This document shows positions 15,368 through 23,253 of a stretch of DNA of 64,000 nt, in pieces (within the stretch, counting starts at the first letter, position 1; each line of letters starts with the position of its first letter). Location: contig NZ_OMKA01000003.1 in the NCBI RefSeq assembly GCF_900299525.1, forward strand, positions 186,001 to 250,000. Reading direction: 5' to 3'. The notes beneath the pieces are model-generated. The model saw only the letters and a list, made by a program, of their open reading frames with translations, was not told where the DNA came from and did no database searches. This DNA comes from Aquimarina sp. Aq78. GTDB taxonomy: Bacteria > Bacteroidota > Bacteroidia > Flavobacteriales > Flavobacteriaceae. The position numbers were made by a program, and so were the translations under genes.

Positions 15368-15973
15368 TTAATACCACTGCCCTACTACTTTCGAAATTTC
15401 AACTTTTGCGTTTGAAATAATAGTATCTATTTTTTCTGGATATTGAGCTACTCCAAAAGCAGAAATCTGTTCAGAAGGGATCCCGATAAATTCAAAATTC
15501 CTTTTTATAGTTGGAGAAAAATATTCCTGGACCGTTTCTTCTGAGTAATCTCCCCCAGCCACTGCTAATATTAATGCCTTTTTTCCTTCACAAAGCCCTT
15601 TAAAACTACCATCTTCTGTAATTTCAAATGTTTTATCAGTAACTACTATAGTATCTACCCAGGCTTTTACTGTAGCTGGCAAAGAGAAATTATACATAGG
15701 AGAAGCCAATACAATATGATCCGCATCTAATACGTGTTGTATTAATTGAAAATGATTAGAAAGTCTTTTCTTTTCTTCGTCGGTATATTCTGGTTGCCCT
15801 CCATATAATATTAAATTTAGATTATCACCAAGTAATAAATCTGGTGGAGAAGCCACTAAATCTAAAAATGTAATTTCTGTTTTACCATCGGCTAGCTTAA
15901 TAAATTCATCCACCAATTGCTTTGTATAAGAACCCTTTCTTGGTGCGTAGCTTACTACTAATGTTTTTTTCAT
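15368..15973 (-). CDS. FMN-dependent NADH-azoreductase family protein
   Basis: 201 aa with a flavodoxin-like fold. It has the FMN phosphate loop near the start (SYAPRKGSYTKQLVDEF, residues 8-24) and the AzoR hallmark SPMYNFSLPATVKAWVDTIV near 91-110, with a Gly-Gly loop (VAGGDYSE) near 138. Such proteins use NAD(P)H to reduce azo or quinone compounds as homodimers in the cytoplasm. It is 22 bp behind the glyoxalase-like gene and shares its promoter. Together they suggest a small electrophile-detoxification operon. Confidence 0.88.
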   Translation of the reverse strand: MKKTLVVSYAPRKGSYTKQLVDEFIKLADGKTEITFLDLVASPPDLLLGDNLNLILYGGQPEYTDEEKKRLSNHFQLIQHVLDADHIVLASPMYNFSLPATVKAWVDTIVVTDKTFEITEDGSFKGLCEGKKALILAVAGGDYSEETVQEYFSPTIKRNFEFIGIPSEQISAFGVAQYPEKIDTIISNAKVEISKVVGQWY

Positions 15974-15995
15974 TGTATGTTTTTTTATATCATGT

Positions 15996-16337
15996 TTATT
16001 TATCAGTCCAAACTGCTAGTTTATTTCCACTAGGGTCAATAAATTCAAATCGACTTCCTCCAGGAAAGGAAAATACTTCCTTAGATATTTTTCCACCATT
16101 TTTTTGTACATTTTCTAAAGCATGTGATAAGTCATCATGATATAAAACGACTAGAGTACCTCCTGTACTAATTTTTTCTACTTTGGCAAATCCTCCATCA
16201 ATTCCCGCTTGGTGGAAGTCACAATACTGATCTCCATAATCTGTAAAAGTCCAACCAAAAGTGTCGCCATAGAATTTTTTGATTTCATTTAAATCTAATG
16301 CCTGTAATTCTATAAAGTTGATTTTATTATTTTTCAT
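15996..16337 (-). CDS. VOC family (glyoxalase-like) protein
   Basis: 113 aa, the size of a single vicinal-oxygen-chelate module pair. It shows FIELQALDLNEIKKFYGDTFGWTF at residues 8-31, a classic VOC opening, and FSFPGGSRFEFIDPSGNKLAVWTD at the end (about 90-112), with the late metal Glu at FEFIDPSGN. The strand HHDL-like region is VVLYHDDLSHAL. These proteins bind a divalent metal and act on small electrophiles or bind antibiotics. It is first in a two-gene operon with the azoreductase, behind a shared operator. Confidence 0.82.
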   Translation of the reverse strand: MKNNKINFIELQALDLNEIKKFYGDTFGWTFTDYGDQYCDFHQAGIDGGFAKVEKISTGGTLVVLYHDDLSHALENVQKNGGKISKEVFSFPGGSRFEFIDPSGNKLAVWTDK

Positions 16338-16360
16338 TTCTACTTCTATTTATTTTGAAG

Positions 16361-16395
16361 TAAAAATAAAGTGGAGGAATGACAACCCTATGTCA
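16361..16395 (-). promoter_or_regulatory. Promoter plus shared palindromic operator (VOC/azoreductase operon)
   Basis: On the - strand TGACATAGGGTTGTCA (16395-16380) is followed by TATTTTTA (16368-16361), seven of eight bases of TAnnTTTG. Spacing between palindrome and -7 box matches the GyrI-like promoter (13300-13334). CACTT just before the -7 box is also shared. The leader would be about 15-20 nt. Confidence 0.6.
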
Positions 16396-16426
16396 GCATA
16401 CATTCTGATTTGAAAATTTTATTACA

Positions 16427-17731
16427 CTACTTAAAAATATTTTTTTTAGATCTTAAAAGTCGTTCAGGATAAAAAACAAGTTGTATTAAATTGTATTCTA
16501 ATTGGTTGAAATTAAATTTTCTTCCTTCTACCTCGAAGGAAGAGAAGGGATACCAACGTAAATTTGTTCTTAAAATCAAAAACTCCTCAGATTTTCCCGG
16601 AACGATATCCCATCCGATAGTGATACCGGGTTCAATTTTATTAAATGTTAGTTTTTTGTTTCCTTCATCTGTAATCTCTGAATATTCGATATGATCATAG
16701 GCTACATTTAAACCGATAAAGGGAGCAAAACCAGTATAGTCGGTTAAAAATTTGGCTGTTTCTAATGCTACAGAAGTTTTTTTAATAGTTTGCCTGGTTC
16801 CATACGCTTGTTGTTCAAATTTCGGATTTCTGAATGATATTGCGGTAAACATATTAGCTGTATTGAATTGATATCCTAAGGCAATATCAAAATAACCGCC
16901 AGATGCCTGCTTTTTATTTAGATAAGGATATTCGCTATTGTTGTATTCGGATTCTGCAAGAGAAAAGGAAACAGAGGGTCCGATAGCAGCAAAAAAATCA
17001 CCAAAACTTGAAGCATTTAAGCCCAGGCTTGAAACTTCTGGATAGTTATTCCATCTTTCATTTATAGTAGGGTCTCCATTATCTTTAGTAAGATCCATAG
17101 CATAGAGTAATCCTAGTTGTACACTAAAATTTGGGGTTTTAATTTTCTGGAATTCGGTTTTGGAGATGGGATAATTCCATGTATTATCCGGATAATAATT
17201 AACGCCAAGTCTAGCTGCAAAATTTTTATACCCATACAATATTCCAGCATCAGCAGTCCATGTAAAGTTTTTCTCAAGTTTAGGCTGATCTTCATCTGGT
17301 TTCACAACCTGTTTAAAATCTAACGCAGACCAACCAATACCAACATAAGGTCTGAGTTTCTTTTCTTGATATGCCCAAGGCAAAAATCGGGCTCCCGTAA
17401 CTGTATAATGTGTAAATTCTACATCTGTTTCGTCATTCGATTTAAGGCTAAATTGTTTTAAAGGAAAAGACACATAGAGTTCTGCATGCCCCCAGAAATG
17501 AAAACCACCCCAATACAAGGTTGTATTTAAAGTTTCTGGATGTTTAAAACTAATAAGTTCATTTCCCGAAAGTCGTTTCCCCGTAAATGATGGGAGTAAA
17601 TTTCCACCCAATTCAAAATAGGTTTTGGCAAAATCTAATCTTTTTTTATCTGTAGTAGGTAGTACATCTCTTTGCGCCGATACATTAAATGAATAGGACA
17701 GAACGAAAGCCACTAGAAAAATTTGTCTCAT
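16427..17731 (-). CDS. Outer-membrane beta-barrel-like protein
   Basis: 434 aa with a signal peptide (MRQIFLVAFVLSYSFNVSAQ). The rest is made of alternating short strands rich in Tyr, Phe and Gly with loops, such as LRPYVGIGWSALDF, AARLGVNYYPDN, FSVQLGLLYAMD and IEPGITIGWDI. This is the pattern of a porin-like outer-membrane barrel. The end (LVFYPERLLRSKKNIFK) does not end in the usual aromatic. I do not recognise a specific family. It lies downstream of the membrane LuxR gene, which may or may not control it. Confidence 0.7.
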   Translation of the reverse strand: MRQIFLVAFVLSYSFNVSAQRDVLPTTDKKRLDFAKTYFELGGNLLPSFTGKRLSGNELISFKHPETLNTTLYWGGFHFWGHAELYVSFPLKQFSLKSNDETDVEFTHYTVTGARFLPWAYQEKKLRPYVGIGWSALDFKQVVKPDEDQPKLEKNFTWTADAGILYGYKNFAARLGVNYYPDNTWNYPISKTEFQKIKTPNFSVQLGLLYAMDLTKDNGDPTINERWNNYPEVSSLGLNASSFGDFFAAIGPSVSFSLAESEYNNSEYPYLNKKQASGGYFDIALGYQFNTANMFTAISFRNPKFEQQAYGTRQTIKKTSVALETAKFLTDYTGFAPFIGLNVAYDHIEYSEITDEGNKKLTFNKIEPGITIGWDIVPGKSEEFLILRTNLRWYPFSSFEVEGRKFNFNQLEYNLIQLVFYPERLLRSKKNIFK

Positions 17732-17829
17732 GTTTTTGTATTACGTTTATGAAAATAATACCGCAAAAATGGATAACAAACGAGACGGTAGCAATAGGGA
17801 ATTTGTATTAAAAAGCAAGTTATTCTAAA

Positions 17830-17849
17830 TATCATACAAAAGTATGATA
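17830..17849 (-). promoter_or_regulatory. Palindrome TATCATAC-N4-GTATGATA
   Basis: Perfect 8-bp arms around AAAA in the spacer between the LuxR-type gene's 3' end (17879) and the outer-membrane gene's start (17731), both on the - strand. On that strand the centre reads TACTTTTG, itself a TAnnTTTG box. No T-run follows, so an operator of the outer-membrane gene is more likely than a terminator. Confidence 0.4.
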
Positions 17850-17878
17850 CTTGTTTTAGGTATAAAAAATTAAACTAA

Positions 17879-18736
17879 TTAACTAGACAGCAACGAGATA
17901 AGTTCTATCCTGTTATTTATCTTGCATTTTCTGTAAATATTGGAAACGTGTGTTTTTACAGTAGGAATTGAAATAAATAGCTGTTCTGATATTTGTTTAT
18001 ATGTATTTCCTTTAATAAGAAGTAAAGCGATTTCCTTTTCTCTATTGGTCAAGGAATAATTAATTAGGTTTTGTTCTTTTACTGTATTTTTAGGTTTAAA
18101 AAGAGATAGTCGTTCTATATCACTCCATAATTTACTTCCTGCGAGTACAATAAAAATCAATGGAAGCGTAAATCCAATTTTTGTGTTTATGCCATTTAGG
18201 TCTGCAACATAATTGGTTAGTAAAGAAAGTGGAATCAGAATAAGGACGGCAATAGCAATATATCGCTCCATTTTTTCACGATGTACAATGTTTACTTTAG
18301 GTTTGGTTATTCTTATCAGAATCATGGACAAAACGACAGAAATCCCTAAAAATAGTGCTACTACAAATTGTAAAAAATTCAATATTTTAATAAAATGTCC
18401 CGAAATAACGAGTATGGTTAACATCCCCGAAAAGGCTATTAGCAACTTTTTGAAAATAGGTTTTACAGTATGACGCCTCTCTTCTAGAATATGCAAAGGG
18501 GTAGTAAGCGCAACCAATATCATCGCTAATAAAATAAAAATATTAGTACTGTCTGAATTAAAAGGTTTAAAAAAATAGGTGATCGTTAACGCTACAATTA
18601 GTAAAAGCAATGAAACTGTAAAGTATATAGTTTCAAGCGTTTCAATATTTTTTGTATAGCAAATGACTTCCAAAAATAATGCGATGATAATTAGGGAATA
18701 TGCCAAAATCAACAATATGATTTCTAATACCTCCAT
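17879..18736 (-). CDS. Membrane-bound LuxR-type regulator
   Basis: 285 aa. Residues 1-205 hold six or seven membrane helices. The C-terminus (about 222-285) is a LuxR/NarL helix-turn-helix: YSLTNREKEIALLLIKGNTYKQISEQLFISIPTVKTHVSNIYRKCKINNR. The E-K-E-I-A-L and T-V-K-T-H-V-S-N-I-Y-R-K signatures are intact. The regulator is therefore tethered to the inner membrane and may sense envelope or lipid signals without a separate kinase. Its own target is not clear; a divergent partner is absent, since the ABC-F gene ends upstream. Confidence 0.85.
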   Translation of the reverse strand: MEVLEIILLILAYSLIIIALFLEVICYTKNIETLETIYFTVSLLLLIVALTITYFFKPFNSDSTNIFILLAMILVALTTPLHILEERRHTVKPIFKKLLIAFSGMLTILVISGHFIKILNFLQFVVALFLGISVVLSMILIRITKPKVNIVHREKMERYIAIAVLILIPLSLLTNYVADLNGINTKIGFTLPLIFIVLAGSKLWSDIERLSLFKPKNTVKEQNLINYSLTNREKEIALLLIKGNTYKQISEQLFISIPTVKTHVSNIYRKCKINNRIELISLLSS

Positions 18737-18910
18737 TCACTATATATTTTAGACATAGATACTTTTATCATTCAAAAAAGCTAATCTTCTCTGATTACAA
18801 TCAGATTATTGGTATACAAATCTAACAGATTTTTTGATAGATCGTATATTATTTATTGCTCCTTGGTAAGTGATGTATTAGTATTCTATATAATGGGGTT
18901 ATGCCTTCCG

Positions 18911-20548
18911 TTATGATTTAAGATCAATTTCTTTTAAGTTTTCAATCTTGTTTCTCGAAAGAAAATCATCTATGGTTTCAAAATGCTCAATTACTCTTTT
19001 GTCTTTAAACTCAAATACCTTTTGCGACAAACCTTGTAAAAAGTCACGATCATGAGAAACCAAAATCAAAGTCCCATCAAAATTTAATAAAGCTTCTTTT
19101 AGTACATCTTTTGATTTTAAGTCCAAATGATTGGTAGGCTCATCGAGAATTAAAAGATTAACAGGTTCTAAAAGTAACTTAACCATTGCCAGTCGTGTTC
19201 GTTCTCCACCTGAAAGGACACTTACTTTTTTATCGATATCATCGCCACCAAACATAAACTGTCCTAAAATATTTTTGATCTGTGTTCGTACTTCTCCTTC
19301 TGCCACTTCATCAACTGTCTGAAATACGGTAAGATTCTGATCCAATAATGCCGCTTGGTTTTGTGCAAAATATCCTACCTTAACATTATGCCCCAGGTCA
19401 CAAGTTCCCTCATACTCAATCTCTCCCATAATCGCTTTAATCATTGTAGATTTACCTTCGCCATTACGTCCTACAAATGATACTTTTTCTCCTCTGGAAA
19501 TCGATAAATTTGCATTTTTAAACACTACATGCTCATCATAGCTTTTTGATAAATCTTTTGCTATTACGGGATAATCTCCCGATCGAACTGATGCGGGGAA
19601 TCTGAGTTTTAAAGATGAAGTATCAATCTCATCAATTTCGATAATCTGTAACTTCTCTAACATACGTTCCCGCGAATTTACCTGATTGGTTTTTGAGTAC
19701 GTACCTTTAAATCGTTCGATAAATGTTTTGGTATCTGCAATAAATTTTTGTTGCTCCTGGTATGCTTTTATTTGATTCGCTCTTCTTTCTTCTCGTAGTT
19801 GCAGGTAATGCGAATAATTTGCCTTATAGTCATAGATTCTTCCCATTGTCACCTCAATAGTCCTATTGGTGATCGTATCGATAAACGTTTTATCATGAGA
19901 GATAACGATAACTGCCTTGGCTTTATTAATCAAAAAGTCCTCTAGCCAGATTACAGATTCTATATCTACATGATTGGTTGGCTCATCCAAAAGGATTAAG
20001 TCTGGTTTCTGTAATAAGATTTTAGCAAGCTCTATACGCATTCTCCACCCACCGCTAAACTCACTGGTGGGCCGTGTAAAATCTTCTCTCTTAAACCCGA
20101 GTCCTTTTAGCGCCTTCTCTACTTCGGCATCATAATTTACCTCTTCTACAGCATAAAACTTCTCTCCCAGATCGGTTACTTTTTCGATAATTGCCATATA
20201 CTCGCTAGATTCATAATCGGTACGAGTTTCGAGTTCTTTATTTAATCGATCCATCTCCTCCTGCATCCCCAAAATATCGCCAAAAGCTTTTAATGCTTCT
20301 TCAAATACAGTACAATCATCATCTGTTAATAGATGTTGTGGTAAATATGCAATCACTGCCTCTTTGGGACATCTAACATGCCCTCTGTTTGCTTTCTGTG
20401 CTCCTGCAATAATTTTCATCATAGTGGATTTACCTGCACCATTCTTGCCCATTAAGGCAATTTTATCATTTTCATTAATAACAAAAGAAACATTACTAAA
20501 TAATGTTTCGCCACTAAACTCTACAGCAATTCCGTCTACAGAAATCAT
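18911..20548 (-). CDS. ABC-F family ATPase (ribosome-associated type)
   Basis: 545 aa with two ABC domains and no membrane helix. Walker A: GKNGAGKST (34-42) and GRNGEGKST (about 364-372). Signatures: EFSGGWRMRIELA and VLSGGERTRLAM. Walker B: LILLDEPTNHVD and LLILDEPTNHLD. A charged linker (about 250-310, LREERRANQIKAYQEQQKF) joins them, the P-site tRNA interaction motif of ABC-F proteins. It is closest to YbiT/Uup-type factors, which act on the ribosome in translation or antibiotic tolerance. A good promoter precedes it. Confidence 0.92.
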   Translation of the reverse strand: MISVDGIAVEFSGETLFSNVSFVINENDKIALMGKNGAGKSTMMKIIAGAQKANRGHVRCPKEAVIAYLPQHLLTDDDCTVFEEALKAFGDILGMQEEMDRLNKELETRTDYESSEYMAIIEKVTDLGEKFYAVEEVNYDAEVEKALKGLGFKREDFTRPTSEFSGGWRMRIELAKILLQKPDLILLDEPTNHVDIESVIWLEDFLINKAKAVIVISHDKTFIDTITNRTIEVTMGRIYDYKANYSHYLQLREERRANQIKAYQEQQKFIADTKTFIERFKGTYSKTNQVNSRERMLEKLQIIEIDEIDTSSLKLRFPASVRSGDYPVIAKDLSKSYDEHVVFKNANLSISRGEKVSFVGRNGEGKSTMIKAIMGEIEYEGTCDLGHNVKVGYFAQNQAALLDQNLTVFQTVDEVAEGEVRTQIKNILGQFMFGGDDIDKKVSVLSGGERTRLAMVKLLLEPVNLLILDEPTNHLDLKSKDVLKEALLNFDGTLILVSHDRDFLQGLSQKVFEFKDKRVIEHFETIDDFLSRNKIENLKEIDLKS

Positions 20549-20568
20549 ATCTTTCTAATTTAAGAATG

Positions 20569-20595
20569 CAAAACTAAAAAAAAGCAGGTCATCAA
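20569..20595 (-). promoter_or_regulatory. Promoter of the ABC-F gene
   Basis: On the - strand TTG (20595-20593) is followed after 16 nt by TAGTTTTG (20576-20569), an exact TAnnTTTG. The spacing is a little short of the usual 17-20 nt of Bacteroidetes promoters. The start codon is 20 nt downstream of the -7 box. Confidence 0.55.
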
Positions 20596-20680
20596 AAAGG
20601 AATCTGATTATATTTTGAATATATATTGTATTCCAAAAAATTACTACCTTGAAAACGTAATTTTATCAAAGTGTTTTTTT

Positions 20681-21256
20681 ATGTCTGGTAAACCCGAATT
20701 ATACTTTAAAAATGATCAGGAATGGCGTTCCTGGCTTCATGAAAATCACCATCAATCTCAGGGAGTATATCTTATACTTTATAAAGTAGAAAGCAAACAA
20801 CCAAGTATGCGGTGGGAAGAAGCTGTAAAAGTAGCATTATGTTATGGCTGGATAGATTCTACAGTAAAAAGGCTAGATGATCAGCGTCGCAGGCAATATT
20901 TCTGCCCTCGTAAACCCAAAAGTGTTTGGAGCAAAGTTAATAAAACCTACATCATAAATCTTATCAAAAATGATTTGATGCATCAAAGTGGTTTGATAAG
21001 TATCGAAGTAGCCAAAAAGAACGGTTCATGGATTGCTCTGGATGATGTAGAAAATGGTGTCATCCCCAAAGATTTACAACATGCCTTTGATCAAAATCCT
21101 TTAGCTTTTGAAAACTATCAAAACTTTGCACAAAGCTACCGTAAAAGTTACCTCTACTGGATTAATCAAGCCAAACGACAAGAAACCCGTGATAAACGTA
21201 TTGTAGAAATTATTAAATTCTGTGAAGCGAATATGAAGTCCAGAGGAAATTGGTGA
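20681..21256 (+). CDS. YdeI/OmpD-associated family protein (copy 2)
   Basis: 191 aa from the ATG at 20681 (MSGKPELYF); the longer TTG frame from 20615 would overlap the divergent promoter. It has the family core VALCYGWIDSTVKRLDDQRRR (about 54-74), then YFCPRKPKSVWSKVNK, matching the position of FSKRRKNATFSQPNK in copy 1. The C-terminus holds FAQSYRKSYLYWI. It is more complete and typical of the family than copy 1 at 6055. It is a single gene, convergent with the LytTR regulator. The biochemical role is not known. Confidence 0.85.
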   Translation: MSGKPELYFKNDQEWRSWLHENHHQSQGVYLILYKVESKQPSMRWEEAVKVALCYGWIDSTVKRLDDQRRRQYFCPRKPKSVWSKVNKTYIINLIKNDLMHQSGLISIEVAKKNGSWIALDDVENGVIPKDLQHAFDQNPLAFENYQNFAQSYRKSYLYWINQAKRQETRDKRIVEIIKFCEANMKSRGNW

Positions 21257-21263
21257 TATATAT

Positions 21264-21992
21264 TTAAAACATTAATCGTTTTATATTATCCATATAACCT
21301 CGGCTTACTCTTACCACATCTTCGTTTTGCATAATTACATCATAACTCTTCGTATACTTATTCAACTCTTTTACCTTGTTTAGGTTTATAATAGAAGATC
21401 GATGCACTCTAATTAGAATTGTATTATTAAATTTTTCTTCCAGAACCGAAATACCAAAATTACTAAGATACACTCCTGTATCTGTAATCAATTTAGAATA
21501 ATCACCATAAGCTTCTACCCTTATAATATCTTTTACGGCTATTGTGATTAATTTTCCTTGCGACTGCACGAGTATTCGTTCTGGATATTTGGGTTGATCC
21601 ATCAATAAACTTTCTGCCAGAGGTCTTACTTTGTTTTCACCCATATACGAATTTAAGCGTTCGATAGCTACTTTAAATCTTTCTTTAGTATACGGTTTAA
21701 GTAAATAATCAATTGCATGTACCTCAAAAGCTTGCAATGCATATTTATCATATGCTGTCGAAAAAATGATTTGTGGTATCTCTTCGATATGCGTTAGTAC
21801 ATCAAACCCACTCATTCCTGGCATTTGCACATCCATGAATACAAGATCTGGTCTAAATTCATTTATCATTTTAACCGCATCTACTCCGTTATTAGCTTCT
21901 CCTAACAAAATAAGTTCTGGGAAATCAATTAAGTATTCCTTAATAAGCTTCCTAGCTGCTGCTTCATCGTCTATAATGAGTACTTTTTTCAT
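21264..21992 (-). CDS. LytTR family response regulator
   Basis: 242 aa. Receiver domain: IIDDEAAARK at 6-15, phosphoacceptor D54 in LVFMDVQMPG, and the Lys in LLKPYT near 107. A LytTR DNA-binding domain follows (about 140-240) with IIRVEAYGDYSKLITDTGVYLSN and ILIRVHRSSIINLNKVKEL. It is 3 bp behind the LytS-type kinase, so they form one operon and one two-component system. The divergent receptor-like gene at 23254 is a candidate target. Confidence 0.92.
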   Translation of the reverse strand: MKKVLIIDDEAAARKLIKEYLIDFPELILLGEANNGVDAVKMINEFRPDLVFMDVQMPGMSGFDVLTHIEEIPQIIFSTAYDKYALQAFEVHAIDYLLKPYTKERFKVAIERLNSYMGENKVRPLAESLLMDQPKYPERILVQSQGKLITIAVKDIIRVEAYGDYSKLITDTGVYLSNFGISVLEEKFNNTILIRVHRSSIINLNKVKELNKYTKSYDVIMQNEDVVRVSRGYMDNIKRLMF

Positions 21993-21995
21993 CTA

Positions 21996-23066
21996 TTATA
22001 TAACAAAATTAACTTTTAATCCTTGTGGTATATTATCACTCAATTGAAGAGTAGAATTGTACATCTTCTCTATGCGCATCTTGGTATTTGTTAGTCCTAT
22101 ACCTTTACCAAATATTTTTTCTTTATTCTTTATTCCAACTCCCGTATCTGCAATTTCAAAAAAAAGTTTATCTTCATTTTTAGAAATTGTAATTGACACT
22201 TTCCCTCCATCTATCAAAGAAGCAAGTCCATGTTTTACAGAATTTTCGACTAGCGGTTGTAATAACATAGGAGGTATCATTTCTTCCATTACATTCTCAT
22301 CTACATCAATTTCTATCTGTAGACGTTCTTCGAAACGTTCTTTTTCTAATGCCAAATACTTTTTTACAAAATCCAATTCTTCTTTCAAAGGAACTTTTTC
22401 TACTTGAGAAGCTTGTAATTGATATCTAAACAAATCTGATAATTCTGCAATTAAGTGTCTCGTTTTTTCGTTTTCCGGTGGTACTGAAGCACTAATGGTA
22501 TTAAATACATTATATAAAAAATGTGGATTTAGTTGAGCTTTTAATGCAGATAATTCACTTTTTAATGCGACAGCACGTAATTCTCCTTCAACTTTTATCT
22601 TTTTCTGATTGTCAACATGGTATTGATAAGAATGAAAGATTCCAAATTGTAAAATATAAAATAAAGCAGGAAGATATATATCCCAAATTTGTGCAGGTCC
22701 TTGTAAATAGAAAAATCCAAATACATTACTAAAAACACTATACAATTGTTGCCATATGATAACAAATGAAGGTAGTAATATTAAATGTAACAGTAACTTT
22801 TCTTTTATTGACCAAATTTTCAGCTTTCTAAAAAGGAGCCACCAAATAGGAAGAGTGATAATTAACTTCAGAGTATAACCTAATCCACTATCATCCATAA
22901 AACTTATAGGATCAAACAGTATGTTATCTTCTTGTGTATATCCGCCACGATTTATCCATAATGCAATATGATAAGCAGATGCAAAAAATAAATAAATGGA
23001 ACTAAAGACAATAAGTTCGACAATCCGAACGTCAAAAATTCTTCTTTGTAGAAAAGGCTTTTTCAT
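21996..23066 (-). CDS. LytS-type sensor histidine kinase
   Basis: 356 aa. The N-terminus (about 12-145) has four or five membrane helices with no known sensor. Then a coiled linker (VDNQKKIKVEGELRAVALKSELSALK) leads to the His_kinase motif LNPHFLYNVFNT, H182. The ATPase part has PPMLLQPLVENSVKHGL (N box) and FEIADTGVGI and GIGLTNTKMR (G boxes). It would phosphorylate D54 of the LytTR protein. An exact TAGCTTTG -7 box is 19 bp before the start. Confidence 0.9.
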   Translation of the reverse strand: MKKPFLQRRIFDVRIVELIVFSSIYLFFASAYHIALWINRGGYTQEDNILFDPISFMDDSGLGYTLKLIITLPIWWLLFRKLKIWSIKEKLLLHLILLPSFVIIWQQLYSVFSNVFGFFYLQGPAQIWDIYLPALFYILQFGIFHSYQYHVDNQKKIKVEGELRAVALKSELSALKAQLNPHFLYNVFNTISASVPPENEKTRHLIAELSDLFRYQLQASQVEKVPLKEELDFVKKYLALEKERFEERLQIEIDVDENVMEEMIPPMLLQPLVENSVKHGLASLIDGGKVSITISKNEDKLFFEIADTGVGIKNKEKIFGKGIGLTNTKMRIEKMYNSTLQLSDNIPQGLKVNFVI

Positions 23067-23085
23067 AACTGTGTTCTAATTTGTA

Positions 23086-23093
23086 CAAAGCTA
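23086..23093 (-). promoter_or_regulatory. -7 box TAGCTTTG of the LytS/LytTR operon
   Basis: An exact TAnnTTTG on the - strand, 19 bp upstream of the kinase start at 23066. No TTG is found at the usual distance upstream, so the -33 element is weak or absent. Confidence 0.45.
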
Positions 23094-23253
23094 AAATTAA
23101 AACACTTCTTTAAAATATAAATTTCGACGAATTGTCCTATATCAAGATAAGTTGTCCTTTCCTGTTTAACGAAGTAATAGCCAACTCGTCGGTTTACAGA
23201 TGCTTCATGTTGTTTCATTTTTCAAATTTGTCGAAACAAAAAAACAAACAATT

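Noticed and set aside
21265-21283. Weak inverted repeat TAAAAC/GTTTTA between convergent genes
   Set aside because: Only 6 bp of A/T-rich stem overlapping the LytTR stop; not convincing as a terminator.
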